NCBI RefSeq assembly: GCF_020921035.1
Contig: NC_063158.1
Coordinates: 14,180,001-14,244,000 of the forward strand
Direction of reading: 5' to 3'
Length of the DNA: 64,000 nucleotides
DNA from: Rhodamnia argentea
Lineage: Eukaryota; Streptophyta; Magnoliopsida; Myrtales; Myrtaceae
This document shows positions 44,901-57,800 of this stretch, one piece after another. Made by a program: the position numbers and the translations under genes. Position 1 is the first letter of the stretch; each line of letters opens with the position of its first letter. The notes beneath the pieces are model-generated. The model was not told where the DNA came from and searched no databases. It saw only the letters and a program-made list of their open reading frames with translations.

Positions 44901-45986
44901 TTGTTGGATTGTTCTCTTTTGTAAGTTGATCAGTTAATGGAGCCAAGATCTTGAGTTGGAATTGGCCGATTAGAACTTAAAATAGGAGTGTAACAACCAA
45001 CACAAAGATGGGGAATGGGAATAACTGATTGAGTGTCCATTTTTCTCTGGTTTCTATATTGATAATGTAAATCGCATTGTTATACTTCTATCGCTTTTGA
45101 AACTTCATAGTGAACCATTATATGGGGGCAAAATGTTTTTTTTCTTGGTCCCATATTAGGATTTGATACATTGAAGATGCGAAGAAGTTTCTGAGTTTAA
45201 GACTACTCAAGCATCCATGGACACACAAGAAGAAAACTTATGCAATGCACATCTATTTTTTGGGGGAGAGGAGTGATAAACATGTTCGACTTTTTGCCTA
45301 GAAATTTGATGATGAATGTTGAGATCTTTGGGATAAACTGCAGACTTCCTTTACTTGTTCTTGAATGTCTCATTGATGATTTACCTCTAATGGGATTGGA
45401 AATGGGCCTGATTTCTCTTTTTATCCCTTGATACATCATCCTTTATCTCGATGTGGGGTGTCATATGTTTGTCTTTGTGTTTGTTTGAGTTCTCATTAGT
45501 ACGCAGTGGTGTTACTCCTCCCATTATCTGTGTTGCCTATCTTGCGGGATATGTAGAAGTATCTCTTTCATTGTGAAAGAAAGAAGTCAGTGTCCAATTG
45601 GTGTACTAATTTCATGAAGACAGATTGAAAACACTCTTCCTTTATGAGGACGTCTAGAAAATGTTGTTGATTGTTGCTGCTGCTTTCCCTAAAAGGTTTT
45701 AAGAACTATTTTGCGACTTGTCAATAGGATGGACAACTTGAACATACTTACTCGGATTTGTTTGTTTCTTCTTCAAAATGCATTTTCCTCACTTGTCAAA
45801 ATCACCAAAAACTATTAGAATCAGGATGGCCTGAAGTTCTGATAATTGTTTTCTAAATCATCATATTTTTATGTTACTAATGTCTAGTTCTCTGTTTCTT
45901 TGGAGCAGGAACCCCGTCTAGGACGGTGGGGGCGTGTACAAGCTGCCAGTAATGGCGTTGCCGTCCAGTCTCTCAAGCTTTTGTAA
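38965..45986 (+). CDS. YAO: U3 snoRNP WD40 protein, RRP9/U3-55K (YAOZHE) type
   Basis: Seven exons encode 531 residues: 38965-39440, 40725-41067, 41436-41660, 42493-42721, 43104-43282, 44230-44295 and 45909-45986. The frame is continuous across all six GT..AG introns. The N terminus is basic (KRSKKRGG, KRRR near 38-41), then Asp/Glu-rich (about 44-68 and 94-133), the usual nucleolar-type tail. It is followed by a coiled region ending ESGRVRRQIASR. A WD40 propeller fills the rest: HSVTAVALSEDD..SKDGTILHWDV, HVLALAVSSDGRYLASGGQDRHVHLWD, GPVSCLTY..SFDRTIKMWN, the SEVLTID repeat, TGSDDGSVELW, and a last blade ending GNGYIRLWAVKSE. The family binds box B/C of U3 snoRNA in the small-subunit processome and is needed for early 18S pre-rRNA cleavages in the nucleolus. 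Arabidopsis YAO is its plant member. The length is near the family norm of about 500, and no lesion is visible. Confidence 0.93.
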
Positions 45987-47079
45987 GGGCGATCATTGGC
46001 TCTTCAATTTTGACTGATAAAAGGTTGTCTTTATCTCTGTAATGATTATTCAGCTTCTTTGCTGACTTTTACTCTATACGAGCCGTCTGTATCCATCGGT
46101 GTTTCATTACATTTTTAGAAAGAAAGAATCATCCAGAGAGCAAATTTGATGGTCTATTAGGAAAAACTAATGAGGGTCGCTTAGTTTTCGGGATGTTTGG
46201 TTTGATTTATGCAACCAAACAGGTGGGGTCACACCTGCTTCAAGTCCATTATTCCACATCAAACAGAGTTGAGAGAAGATTAATTCTTCTTGACGCTGTT
46301 TCTCATCTTTGTTAACACTTCAAATGGACATTACAAACTTGTGTTAAGAAAATCAACGATTTGTCGTGGTCCTTTTCTTCTTCTTCCCGAGTAGTCACGC
46401 ATGAATCGAACTCGAGACGAAATTCTGGTAGATGATGCACCAGGTTTGTTCGTGGAACTTAGCCAAAATTCCATGATCAGTTTGAGAAGATTTATTTCTA
46501 CCGAAAATACGAAAGTGAGATAAGAAAAGAAGCATTTTGAAAATTCGAAGAAAGCATCTACAACTTTATGCGTCCTTGATTCATAGTTATTAACAGATGT
46601 GACCTTCGGCTGCAGTGTATGACTTTCTTTTTTTTTTTGGTCAAAGTAGCGTGTGACCTTAAGTGTACTCTGTTCCAACAGAGCTAGCCAAATGTGATAC
46701 ATATGAGAATGTAATGCAGCAGGAACATGGTGTGTAATAAGCTTTCGTCATTTGTTCTCAGTCGTGCTCTGGTGTTAACGCGTCTCGTTTACATCTGAAT
46801 GTGCTACAGTGTATTGTTAGAATGGCTCTCTCTTCGTCGTGAGAAAAGGTTTTGGTGATGTCTCAGCGAAAGCGCCCCCCACCTAGACGCCATCTCAACA
46901 AGAATAAAATCCACAATTCAGATTGTCAACCAGAAATTAATAGACATTCAAAGTCATCTCTCTGTCTTTTATGGTACGTTTGTGTTTGCATTTTGCGAAT
47001 CTATGATCAGTAGACGTATTTATGTAAAGGTAATGCATCTAGCTATCCCACCATCATTTGAGACCAAGTAGAAGACGTG
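45987..47079. other. 3' UTR and downstream spacer of the U3 snoRNP gene
   Basis: The first 200 bp probably hold the 3' UTR. A minus-strand stretch near 46395-46470 has weak A-box-like (TGGCTAAGTTCC) and B-box-like (GAGTTCGATTC) text that could be an eroded SINE. Nothing else was recognised. Confidence 0.4.
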
Positions 47080-47087
47080 TTTTATAT

Positions 47088-47645
47088 TAAGAGTGACCAG
47101 TTATCGGTCCGGTCCGGTCTCACCCCAGAATTGGGAACCAAATTGGAGGGATCGATTCTCAGTTTTCGAAACCTTTGTCCAGTCCAGTTCCCAGGCGGAG
47201 GTGCACATTACTCCTACAAATAGCCATAATGCACGAAAATTTTTCACTGCCGACTGGTCAGGGAAAAAGTGCACCAAACAAAAGAAGAAGGGGAAAGGTG
47301 CGAAGAGGATTAAGCCTGTCTTTTTGCATCGGTATTTTACGTTTGAACTTTGACCAGTAAGTGTAATTCTCTGAAATTCAGCGGATATGAAGACGCGTGG
47401 AAAGAAGAGGCTGCGCGTTTAGATTAAGGTTAATGTTTAAGAAATTTAAAAATAAATAAAAAATTATTCGGTCCGGTCCGGGTGGCCTGGTTCCTCCTAG
47501 AACTAGAAACCGAACCACCTGGACACCGATTCCAATTTCAAGGAACTAGGAATCAGAACGATGCTCTCTAGAATTGAACCAAACCGGCTTGTTCGGTCCG
47601 ATCCAGGCGGTTCCCGGTTCAATTAGTTCATTATGCTCAACCCTA
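47088..47645. mobile_element. Non-autonomous hAT element with exact 8-bp target duplication
   Basis: TTTTATAT flanks both ends (47080-47087 and 47646-47653). The termini are inverted and similar: TAAGAGTGACCA at the left against TAGGGTTGAGCA read inward from the right. CGGTCCGGTCC and GGTTCCC-type phrases recur inverted in both halves, so the element can fold back. There is no transposase. An 8-bp duplication and a TA(A/G)RG-type end are typical of hAT-family miniature elements. Confidence 0.78.
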
Positions 47646-47653
47646 TTTTATAT

Positions 47654-48250
47654 AGTGTCATATCGAAAATTTGTACAGTACATACAAAACCGTATGGAAA
47701 TTTTAACTACTATGGAGTTATTACTTGTAGACAAGTGTGTATAATTGTACTCGTATTACAATTAGATATGCATTACAAAACCAAAAATCACTTCTTCTTT
47801 TTGACTGATGGGATGTGATCAACCCTGAACCTTCGTTTTTTGAGTATTTGAATGGGGGAGGACAGCAATTGATTCAGCTCATCTGTTGAACAATCCGAGT
47901 TAGATTAGAGTCAAAAGAGCAAATGGGATGCCGATTCCTAGAGCCCAAATCTCCACGAGATGCTTACTTTCTTTGGCGAAATTGTCCAAAATATGATCCA
48001 CGTCAACGCCAGGTCCACATAGTCGATTGCCGTCCAAAATTAATTGGTAGGATTAAATTGATGAATCGTTGAAAGATGTAACACTAAATTGGCATAATTG
48101 AAATTTTTAGAACTATGATACATTATATTTAAAAAAATTTAGACGATTTTCTCCCACTTCTTTTGATTTTGCTAGGGGTAAAGCCGATTTTGATTTCACT
48201 ATCTAGTGGCGGCTCATGCTAATCCATTACATCAAATTAGCTTGTTCTTT
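47654..48250. other. Spacer, nothing recognised
   Basis: AT-rich DNA with no open frame of note, no inverted repeat and no RNA gene that I could see. Confidence 0.4.
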
Positions 48251-48893
48251 AGTTTAGAAAAAAAACTGAAAAGAGATGTGCCTAAGCTACACGCACGACA
48301 CGGATTCATTTTCCCACGCCGACGAGTGTAAGGAATTCTGTGTTTGCACCATCCATTCGAATTCCGACTCTCGTCTTATCGGATCAGTGAAGGGATTTAT
48401 CGGAACCGAATCGGATTATCACACGTAGAATCGAGAAAAATTGAAAGACGCACGAGATTACCCAGGTTCACCCCAAGATTAGGACTACGTCCCGCAAAGA
48501 GATTTTCACTATATTTTTCGGTTTACAGCTAATTCGCAAATTACAATAATAAAACCGAGCAAAATATATATGTCCAAAAACGGGCTAAAAAACCTAAATC
48601 TCTTAATCTCAACCATACGGGCCAGCTTAAATAAAAGCCCAAACCTGTAAAGGTTTCGGGGACGCCGCCCTCGAACCCCCGCCCGCTCACCAATGGAACC
48701 CCGTCGGGGAGGCGCTTTCCCCCGAACCCCCGACCGGCGGCAATGGGACACCCGTGTCGGGCGCCGCCTCCGAACCCCGCATCCCGCGTGGGGTCATATG
48801 TCGTTGGATAACACTTCGGTTTCCCTAAGCTCACGTGGGCGTATCCGGTGTGAGAAACAAGGGTCCCCGAAGTATTTGCCAACTCCAACAATC
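48251..48893 (-). mobile_element. Possible solo or truncated Copia-type LTR
   Basis: Text around 48450-48490 (ACGAGATTACCCAGGTTCACC, then GACTACGTCCCGC) parallels the ACGTGGTTCGGAG and CTACGTCCACC motif pair of the Copia 2 LTRs. The block ends CCAACTCCAACA, a plausible LTR edge. The GC-rich portion 48660-48790 has several CCCCCGAACCCCCG-like repeats. No partner LTR, primer site or target duplication was found. Confidence 0.35.
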
Positions 48894-48939
48894 AGCAGGA
48901 TACTTGGCAGGTCTGTGAATTACCTACTCAACACGGGCA

Positions 48940-49120
48940 GATTTAGCATACCAGGTTGCTCGCTTTACCAGGCTGCTCGCTTTACAAAGCTCGACGCATT
49001 GTTATTCCCAGCAGATTTAGCATACCAGGTTGCTCGCTTGACAAAGCTTGACGACATGCATGAAACCGAAATCATTCACTTCAACACGACCAAATTGCTC
49101 GCTTTACAAAGCTCGACCAC
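48940..49120. repeat. Imperfect minisatellite
   Basis: The phrase TTGCTCGCTTTACAAAGCTCGAC, or one- to three-base variants, occurs four times, starting at about 48956, 48973, 49031 and 49095. Three of the copies are preceded by an AGATTTAGCATACCAGG-like or equivalent spacer. Unit length is variable (17-65 bp). Confidence 0.6.
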
Positions 49121-50104
49121 GTGTTTACTTCCAACACAACCACAACGCATAGTGACTCGATATGGCGTGTGAATTAGTGTAAGAGAATATTTTCCAATTG
49201 GAGTCAGATGGATGGATCATGGAGTCAACTCATGAAAAGTGATCACTGGGGTTGGAGTCAGTGCTGGAGTCAAGGTTGGAGTCGATTATCGAGGGCTGAG
49301 GATTTCAGGTGCTTTTTAGACTTTTCCTTTTACCTCCTCTCTCTCTCTCTCCCTCCCCTTTTTAGTTTCAGTGTTCACACGCACGGTGGCCTGCAACTGA
49401 CGTGGCATACGTGTTTTAGTCCCAGCCACTCATGATTTGACACATGTTTAATTTCTGGCTTGGCCAAGCATCAACCCTCTTTCTCCCTTGCTCCATTCTC
49501 CATCAAAAAGTGGGCTCCATCATGAACACGTGGCGATTGATGAATGGAGTGGTGGCTGGCTGACTTGGAAAGACCGGAGTGCAATATTTTCCTCTATTTC
49601 CGCCTCTAAATCCTTTCCTCCATTTTCGATCCCCCGTTGCATATCGTACGACCCAATTCGAGAAGAGCGTTCTTTCTTCTTCTTCTTCTTCTTCTTCTTC
49701 TTCACTTCGACTCCAACGCATTTGACTCCATCCGCTCTCGAATCCAGAACCATCCTTTTCATGTTTCTCGTATGTAGTTTATGGAATTCGTTTCCAACAG
49801 ATACATTCTAACCAAAGTAAAAGGCTTCATGAAAAGTTTTGCCCATTTTTTAAGAAAATAATTTATGCATTTCCCTACTTTGGTAAAATAAAAAGAGATA
49901 AGAATTTCGTTTCTCTTGACTCATTATCGCATGTGCGGGACGCAGGGTACTCCAGGATGGCTACAATGCCACCGGTCGAGGAGGGTACAACTGATGAATT
50001 TTCCTTTGATTACATCAGTATAAGATGTTAATAAATAATAATGTAATGGGTCTATTATCATAACATTAAAATGCCCCGGTTTGTTATTTTATGATTATCA
50101 TATT
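49121..50104. other. Spacer with CTT microsatellite
   Basis: About ten CTT units are at 49674-49703. The open frames across it (49488-49811 and antisense) are poly-Phe and poly-Glu/Lys artefacts of the repeat. No gene was recognised. Confidence 0.5.
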
Positions 50105-50131
50105 ATTACGACACTTCGTTAGTGTCGTAAT
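50105..50131. repeat. Perfect 11-bp stem, 5-nt loop palindrome
   Basis: ATTACGACACT at 50105-50115 and its exact complement AGTGTCGTAAT at 50121-50131 flank TCGTT. There is no following T-run, so it is not a typical terminator. Function unknown. Confidence 0.8.
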
Positions 50132-51857
50132 TTGGGATTGGTGTGAATTTATCCGCCTCAAGTCATTGATTAGCGGTTGCATCATGTCGTGTATCATCGA
50201 TTATGGATGGCAAAACTTACTTGCAAGAATGCTACTTGAGCAGCATATATGGATATGGTTAGAAACTCTCGATCGATGAATAGTTCAATGAGATCCAACA
50301 AGGGATTTAGGTTGTTTCCCATGGATATACAGAAAAGTTTTATGTACTTCCAAGAGTACATCCAAGAGTTTCTAGTGCTTCGCAACCCCAATCAGTAGGA
50401 GTGTATTCAATAAGTGAACCGATAGCATATTTGTAATGATATGATTAAAATGATTAGTTTACAGGATTATACCATATGATAATCATGACATAAAATACCA
50501 ACAATGGGTAGATTACAATGTGTCAAAAGTCACATGCAAATGGGAAATGTTTCCCCGATAGTACCGTCAAGAACGGTACAATCTTAATTGTAGATTTACA
50601 CACCATCATTGCTTGTTTTGCATAAATCACTCATTGATTGGGACATCCGTAATTAGAAATAACTAACAAGACTGTCTTTCATGCTGACCTTCCTATGCAA
50701 ATTATAGACATCCACCTGTAAAGAGGACACATACTACGAGAAAGTCCATTAGAATAGGTAGGCTGAGCAGTTTATGCCCATAAAAGGCGAGGCTAGGCCA
50801 ATGATTTTGCCCCTGCATAAAAATTCGTGTAGAGCATACGAAAAAGAAGTGGCATGCGTTATATGCCCAAACACATAATTTTAAATGGCATACAAGTGCA
50901 TGTTTTCTTTTCCCGAATGTAGAAAGAGATCACCAAAGACAATCTATTTTCCATTTCAAGAATAGGAATTAAAAATATTAATGTCTATTCTAATCTAATA
51001 TATCATTACGAAGTTAGGGATGAACAATTGTGGTTACCCCATGTGGCAAAACACTTGTACGTCTAAGCCATGACATAGTAGCGCCTACCAATAATGGCAT
51101 GCTATTTGAATTGCGATGGCCACATATTAACTGTTTTACTTTGCAATTGGTTTCAATTTTAAGTGTAACTCGAGCTGCAAAGAATAATCTTCATATCGTA
51201 TGGGAACTAGCAATACCGCAAAACGGTTAATGAAATTTGGTCGATCCTATACGAATGAAAATTAAAACTCAAAAGAATCTAGGATAAAACAAATTTGGAA
51301 TTGTGGTCGATCAACATTAAAAAAAAAAAAAGTTCACGAAATGTAGCCAATCCACTTTAAGTGGCAATTAAAATTTAAAGAGAAGTTGAGATACAAAGAA
51401 TTTTGGAATATGATCAATCAACATAGGAAAAGGTTAGGATATTTATAGGATACATGTAGAAACATGACTTAAGTTTGCCATTGAGAATTTAAAGTTTTAT
51501 TTTGATCGATTGAAAAAAAAAATCAAACAAACAAACAAACTTCAATCAGGTCTCAAGCTCGTTGTTGGATGAGGATTCAAGTTTCGGTAATCCGACATGG
51601 CTTCAACGTGGAATATTAGGTCATTTGCCACATGTCATCTCCAACGTATGAATTTCGCAAACAGCAAGCGCGAGACATGATTAAGATTTTTCATAAAACA
51701 TTAAATTCTCGATTGACCAAGAAAAAATCATAAATCATCAATTAACCAATGATCAACCCTTTTAACATCTTGTTTTAACACCAATCCCAAAGATTGAATA
51801 TGCCCCACAAATGTTTTCTAATTTTTACACACCTCACCGGTTTATTGGAGAGAGAGC

Positions 51858-51889
<32 letters not shown>

Positions 51890-53330
51890 GGCATCATTTT
51901 GCACATGTATTGATTACAAAATCAAATGTGCACAAATTTAAGGAATATGGCACGGTAGAGAAAGGAAGTTGAGACCCCCATTAGCTCTTTAATGAGGGTT
52001 TAATTGAGGGGTGTCACCGGTAATGACGTTTAATTGAGAAATTTTCCATATACTCACGTAACATTGTCTCATGGACCGTTGCGCAACTATCGATTTGTTT
52101 TCCACTAATTAATGTTGTGTGTTGTTCAAATTTATTTCAGTGATTTTGTAATATTTATCTATCCTCTCAATTAGGCTTATCGTTCGTGTTGTCTTTTATT
52201 TTGCGATGTGAAAGTATAATTAAAGATGTCGCCGAATGCCTTTAGCAATCACAGCCGCAACATCAGCTGATGCCAAATCATATGTCCGAAAAAATTGACG
52301 CCAGGATTCGTTCGCGACGGAGTTCGGCAAGGCTAGGGATTCGCTTGATTTCTTGTATCGATCGATCTTTCGGATAATTTCGGGCATGATGAGAACCAAA
52401 CTGCAGTCATTCCAATTTCATCATCGACATGGGAAGTCACAAGAACAGCAGTCACAAGTTGCTGTGGACGGAGCGAACATGCGATTGAACTTCCTGACGA
52501 GCTACGGGCCTCCTTATGTTTCTTGTAGTAGTGGTTAGCGCTCCTGACACGCCCTTCCAACATACATAGGTGGGTCAGTTTTAAACATTTTTAATAAATT
52601 AGAGGTCAAAATATAAATCTATCAAAAATATATATACTTAAATCATATATCCAATCAGATTAAAAAAAATCTAATCGTAAATCCCTAATAAAAGAAGAAG
52701 AAACTCACCGCTAATATGCATAATAATATAAATTTAACATACAACGTGTTCTAACATTTCGAATTCTCTATTTTTTTTTTTTTAAATGATGTGTCAATTT
52801 ATCTTGTCGTCTCGTCTCGTCTGGTCTTGTATCGCATGTCGCATGTGTCAGTGCTACTTGGCAAATAGCATCGCACACTCCTTAAAATTTAAATGGGCAA
52901 AGCTGTTGATTCTTATCAGTCCTCAAGTGTTTTTTATTCAAGTCAAAGAAGTTCGCATATTCGTTGCCTTGAGTACCAACAAAATTGACCTTCGGTTTCC
53001 ATAACTTAATTCTAAACCCCACAAATAGCTTCACACACTCCTTAAATTTTAAATGGTCCAAAGTAACCCTCACTGGGAGCTCATTAATGGTAAATTTGAT
53101 GGAGGGAAAAATATATTTAGCGCTGATTAAGCAATCGGATAAATTTTTGTCATCCCAAAGCTGTTGTCTTTTGTCTTCAAAGAGGAGAAGTATTCTGATA
53201 AAAAGAAAAAGACGGAGATTTGTCACGGTCCGGAGGTTTCCCTAAACCAAAGGACCGTGAACCAAATAATTTTTGTCATCCCTTTTCTTTGTTATCTATT
53301 ATTATAGGTGCATTCCCATATTGCCTTTAC
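50132..53330. other. Spacer with minor repeats and no recognisable gene
   Basis: Landmarks are a CAAA tetranucleotide run at 51526-51541 and an AG run at 51848-51884. An ACTCCTTAAA-TTTAAATGG phrase is duplicated at about 52877 and 53037. The 52250-52560 patch is less AT-rich and has frames on both strands (such as 52333-52563 minus), but none resembles a family I know. Confidence 0.4.
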
Positions 53331-54869
53331 TCGATTGAAGATAATCACTGGAGTCGAATCCATCGTCGCTCCTCCTTGACGTAACTCTGTCTTCAATCCC
53401 AGTTCAGTCGTTTGATAGAATCAAATCACATCTCGTTCTTCATTGACGTTCGGATCAAACCATCCAGACTTCTGTAGCTGGATTTCTTACTGCCAATGGC
53501 AAAATTGGGGGAAAACCCTTTCCCCCAATAAATTGGACCCTCAGGGATTGGGGCTTTCTGATTACACTTATCGACGAGAAAACCTAGAGATGGAGACTTG
53601 CAGTTGGTGGCGGTAGCGGCGGAGAAGCCGAAGTCGGAGCTCTCGCTGAGGCCCCTGATTAGCTGCGGCTCCGCCGCACTCGATTGTCAAGTTCTGTCAT
53701 CTAGAATTCTGCATTACTAGCTCCTAAATAAGGGATCTTCAAGGGCTTGTAGAAGCACCTTGCGAGTGACATATATAGCTTTCCTTGATTTAGACCGCTT
53801 AACATACTAAGCTACTCTCGTTATGTAGCGATACTCGTCATGTCACAATACAATCTTTTCAGAGAGGAATTGTGAACACGAAAATTTTGAAAATTCAAGC
53901 ACTTAGAGAAGCGCATTTTCCAACAACTTTCGTGTCTTGACAATTTGCAAATGAGGACATTAAAATATCGAAATTAATTTGACAAATCTAATCAGTCACT
54001 CAAATGATTTTCCAAGTCTTATCAGAACAATTTTTTTTTAAACGAACATTAGCTACGACTTCACACTTTCAACTTGCACAAATCCACTGCAACCCATCAC
54101 TATAACTCTGCTTAATTCTGCAAATACCACAGCAACTACGAACAATGCTTATTCAGAAAACATATGATCGCAAGAAATAGTAAAAAGAACATTGTTCGAT
54201 GTATTTCATTGTCATAAAACAACAAAGGGACTACACAATAGACCAATACTTATAGACAAGATTAGGTACGATTTTGTCATTCCAACTTGACAGATTTTCT
54301 GTTGGTGGAGTTTGATCCAGTCACTTCCTGTTATCAGCTTCTGTGAAAGATAAATAAGGAAACAATGGAAGCCATTTTGCAAAATAAACAAAATACCTCT
54401 GCCAATAATTTATGTTGAGTTAACATTTAGTGCTGTACTAGTGTAATATCCGTTTTTGTTCCTTGATTTTCTTGTATCTTTCTTGGAACTTGAAAGGTCT
54501 CCGTACTCATTTTTTTCCACACTGTTAATATTCTGATATGTAAAACAGGAAACCAAAAACATTCACTGTTCTTATCGATGTTATTGCTTCGACAGAAAAT
54601 CTTCTGCCAAAACACCCACCAAGTAGTTTCTTTGTACTCCATAGCTCTACAACACATTAGTTCCCTGAATGTAGAAAATGGTTTGGGATGAAAATAAATG
54701 CTAATACTTCCTAAGAGACTGCAGTTGGTGCCTACCATCTAATTTTACTAACATCCTAACCATGTATGTCCAACAAATTGGGTATGGTAATCGGAGTCGC
54801 GGGACCGTAGAAACAGCCTCCCTTCATACATGATATTACCAGTCTTCAGTATATTTAATTTACAATCAA
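53331..54869. other. Spacer and probable 3' UTR of CENH3; possible gene-start fragment
   Basis: A GC-rich patch at 53590-53700 can be read as a plus-strand peptide containing VAVAAEKPKSELSLRPL, which looks like the N terminus of a coding exon. No continuation or known family was found. On the minus strand 54250-54869 probably includes the CENH3 3' UTR, where an acceptor-like TCTTTCACAG near 54345 could splice within it. Confidence 0.3.
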
Positions 54870-57800
54870 TCACCAAGGCTGGCCCTTGCCTCCAAGCCGT
54901 CGAGCCAGCTCAAAATCCTTCCTCACTGTGATGAAAAGAGCAAAATAATATTGTAAGTGAAGCAAATCAAGTCCGAGTATCAAGAGTGGCTGTCAACACA
55001 ATCAATATCTAATCTTGCGGTCATTGGATCGACATCTGGTTATATCAATTCTATGTCAAATATGAGGCAGTTTCCATCGAGTCAACAGCAAGAGTCTTCA
55101 TATCAGTAGAGGAGTAAATGGGGTATTTTGCTTCTCAATGGGATTCTCATTAAGGTCAATGATAGGGTAGGCCAAACGGTACAGTGTATACAAGGATAAG
55201 GCATACATCTCAGCCACTTCATGAGCCTTATAATACGATGTATTACGCGCATACACGTTCTTAATGTAATCACTTAAGCAAAATTAAGATAGTGTAAAAG
55301 GAAACCTCTAAGCACAATTACATTGTCAAGGGAGTATTAACCTTCAAACTTCACCTGCCTAACCTTGTGGATCCTTCCGCCACGTATTAAAAAAGAAAAA
55401 TGTCCATCCAAACCAAATGAACATTTGTCACCCAAATTCCAGACAGGAAAAAGATTATTTTCTCTATGTTTATCCATAGTTCACCAGTGTAGCATAATTT
55501 GTTGATGCTACAAATTAAATAGGACTTACTGAGGGTAACACGCTTTGCATGAATAGTGCATAGCGTTGCATCTTCAAATAAATGAACCAGAAAATCCTCT
55601 GCTGCCTACATAAAGAAAGACCAGTATAAGTTACAATAAAATAGTACAACCAGCCACATTCAGCCATCAAAAAAATTGAAGACACTGCCGACTTTTTTCC
55701 TAGCATTTGAGTATCAAATGAAATAGCTTATGCTCTCAATACCAAGTTAAAGTAGACCAAAGAGTTAGATGCAGTTAACGCATAATCTTATTGCAGCTAA
55801 CATGGTGCTGTATGTTCTGCTCTGCAATTAACTATGTTGTTGATGAAATTACAGCATCATCCGCACATTTAGCCATCCAACTTCCAGTCGAGGATGATAA
55901 TAAAAGAACCAGTATTCACACAGCCGCACTTTCAAGTAGAAACCAGGGGCATCCAGAGGCAAAGACTCAATCCAACGAATATATCAGAAGATAGCTTAAT
56001 TTGACACAACAATTAATTAACAAAAGATACCACATTTCCCAAATGAAAATTTTCTACAATAATCATGACTCCAAGTGAAGCATATAGAATAGCAAAGGCA
56101 GCATGCTGATAGGTGGAGATTATCCAGAGAGTCATATAGGAAGAGCATAGAACATATTCAATGTCAAAGATCTCTCGGAAGACCATGTCACATGTGCAGC
56201 CACCGCCAATAATCATGACTCCAAGTGAAGCATATAGAATAGCAAAGGCAGCGTGCTGATAGGTGGATATTATCTATAGCATGTTCAATGTCAAAGATAT
56301 CTCGAAAGACCATGTCACATTTGCATCCACTGCTGCTCAAAGTACAAATTATGTTGACACTAATACCTCCTGTAGAGCCACTAGAGCTTCAGCTGTCCAA
56401 CGAGTGATATTAGGGGCTAGAGTGCCACTAATTTCTCTTACCTGCAATGACAACAAAAAACATCTCCATCAGGAATACCACCTGAAAGAATCTCCATAAC
56501 AGATACATGCAAAGGTTCCAATAGCCACAGCACATTAAGTTTTCAAGATTTGCTGGTAAGATATGACTCAAGCTAATTAATACATCTAGCTCAGAAGCAA
56601 CTGAAACTGAGGCATTGATGGAAATCATTTCCTGACTTATCACATAGGTCGAAATGGAAATTTATACATTAAAAGCGTTTGATATATTTAGATATTACTG
56701 AACTAGCTGATTAAATGACATTATATTGTTGGGATTGCCCTGGAATGTGTACATAAATATTTGTCATCAGCTCGTTTTACTGCATTAGAGACATAAATGT
56801 GCTATCTGATCATTCTCCTCCTAGAGATGGGAACAAAATTACACAAATTCGTCTCAGTAAAGAAATGAAAAAAGCAAGAGTTCAGTACAGAATTGAAAGG
56901 CCAATCCATATAAGGATATAAACGTTCTGCAGGTCCACCAAAGATCTGTCAAATAACAGGAATTAAATTTACTCAATTCACGTGCACCACATGGCGACAC
57001 TTGCGAAGATGGAATAGATGTGTTAGTTTTTCTACACTTTTGGAATCATGAACAAAAGTCTCATCTGAAGTAAATAAAGGCCCTAATACACAAGCTATTG
57101 CAGCAAATGACGCCCCAATGTGCAGCACCAAAGTAATCACATGCAGTCACGATGTGAAGCCATCTATCCCGAAGTAGATTCACCTCTGTCCACAAACCAA
57201 AGCTACAATTTCCCCAACACACACACATCTATGAGCAAGATAGTAAGACCTGAAGTAGAGATCCCGTAACTAATTATCACATATGTTATATGACTCGTCT
57301 GCATGGTGATCTGTGACCCTTGGCTGCTTCTATTCTAGTGAACATACATATGCAATCATGCAAATGTATGCTTACAATATAAGCACAATAACAATACAGC
57401 CTCATGTCACTTCGCGTGACCACATGGATGTTCGAAACGGCTAACTAAAGTCTATTGTGAATCAAGCTTTCGGTAGAGCATAGACTCACAGTTCTAATGA
57501 AAGGAGCGGCGGGTATGAGGAGTGTCCAGGTCTTTTGGAAATGTCGAATTTCCCGGAGAGCAACTGTTCCTGATCTGAAGCGTCGCTTCTTCTTCTGCCC
57601 CGATGCAATTGGAGCTTAAAGGGAGAAGGAAAGAAATATAACAATACATTCTCCTAGCATTCAACTTTATCATAATCAACATAGATCAAGATGCCTAGCC
57701 GAGTAGAGTGATAACAGAACTCGTTACTATTAACAAGACTCACTTCGTGGAGCAGCACGTTTCTTGGGGCTTCTCCTCGGGCTTGTACTCGTGCCAGGGG

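Noticed and set aside
46330..46490. A possible second SINE on the minus strand
   Set aside because: The box-like motifs are weak and no target repeats or A tail could be found.
49488..49811. Open frame with a long poly-Phe run and its antisense poly-Glu/Lys frame
   Set aside because: Produced by the CTT microsatellite at 49674-49703; no family resemblance.
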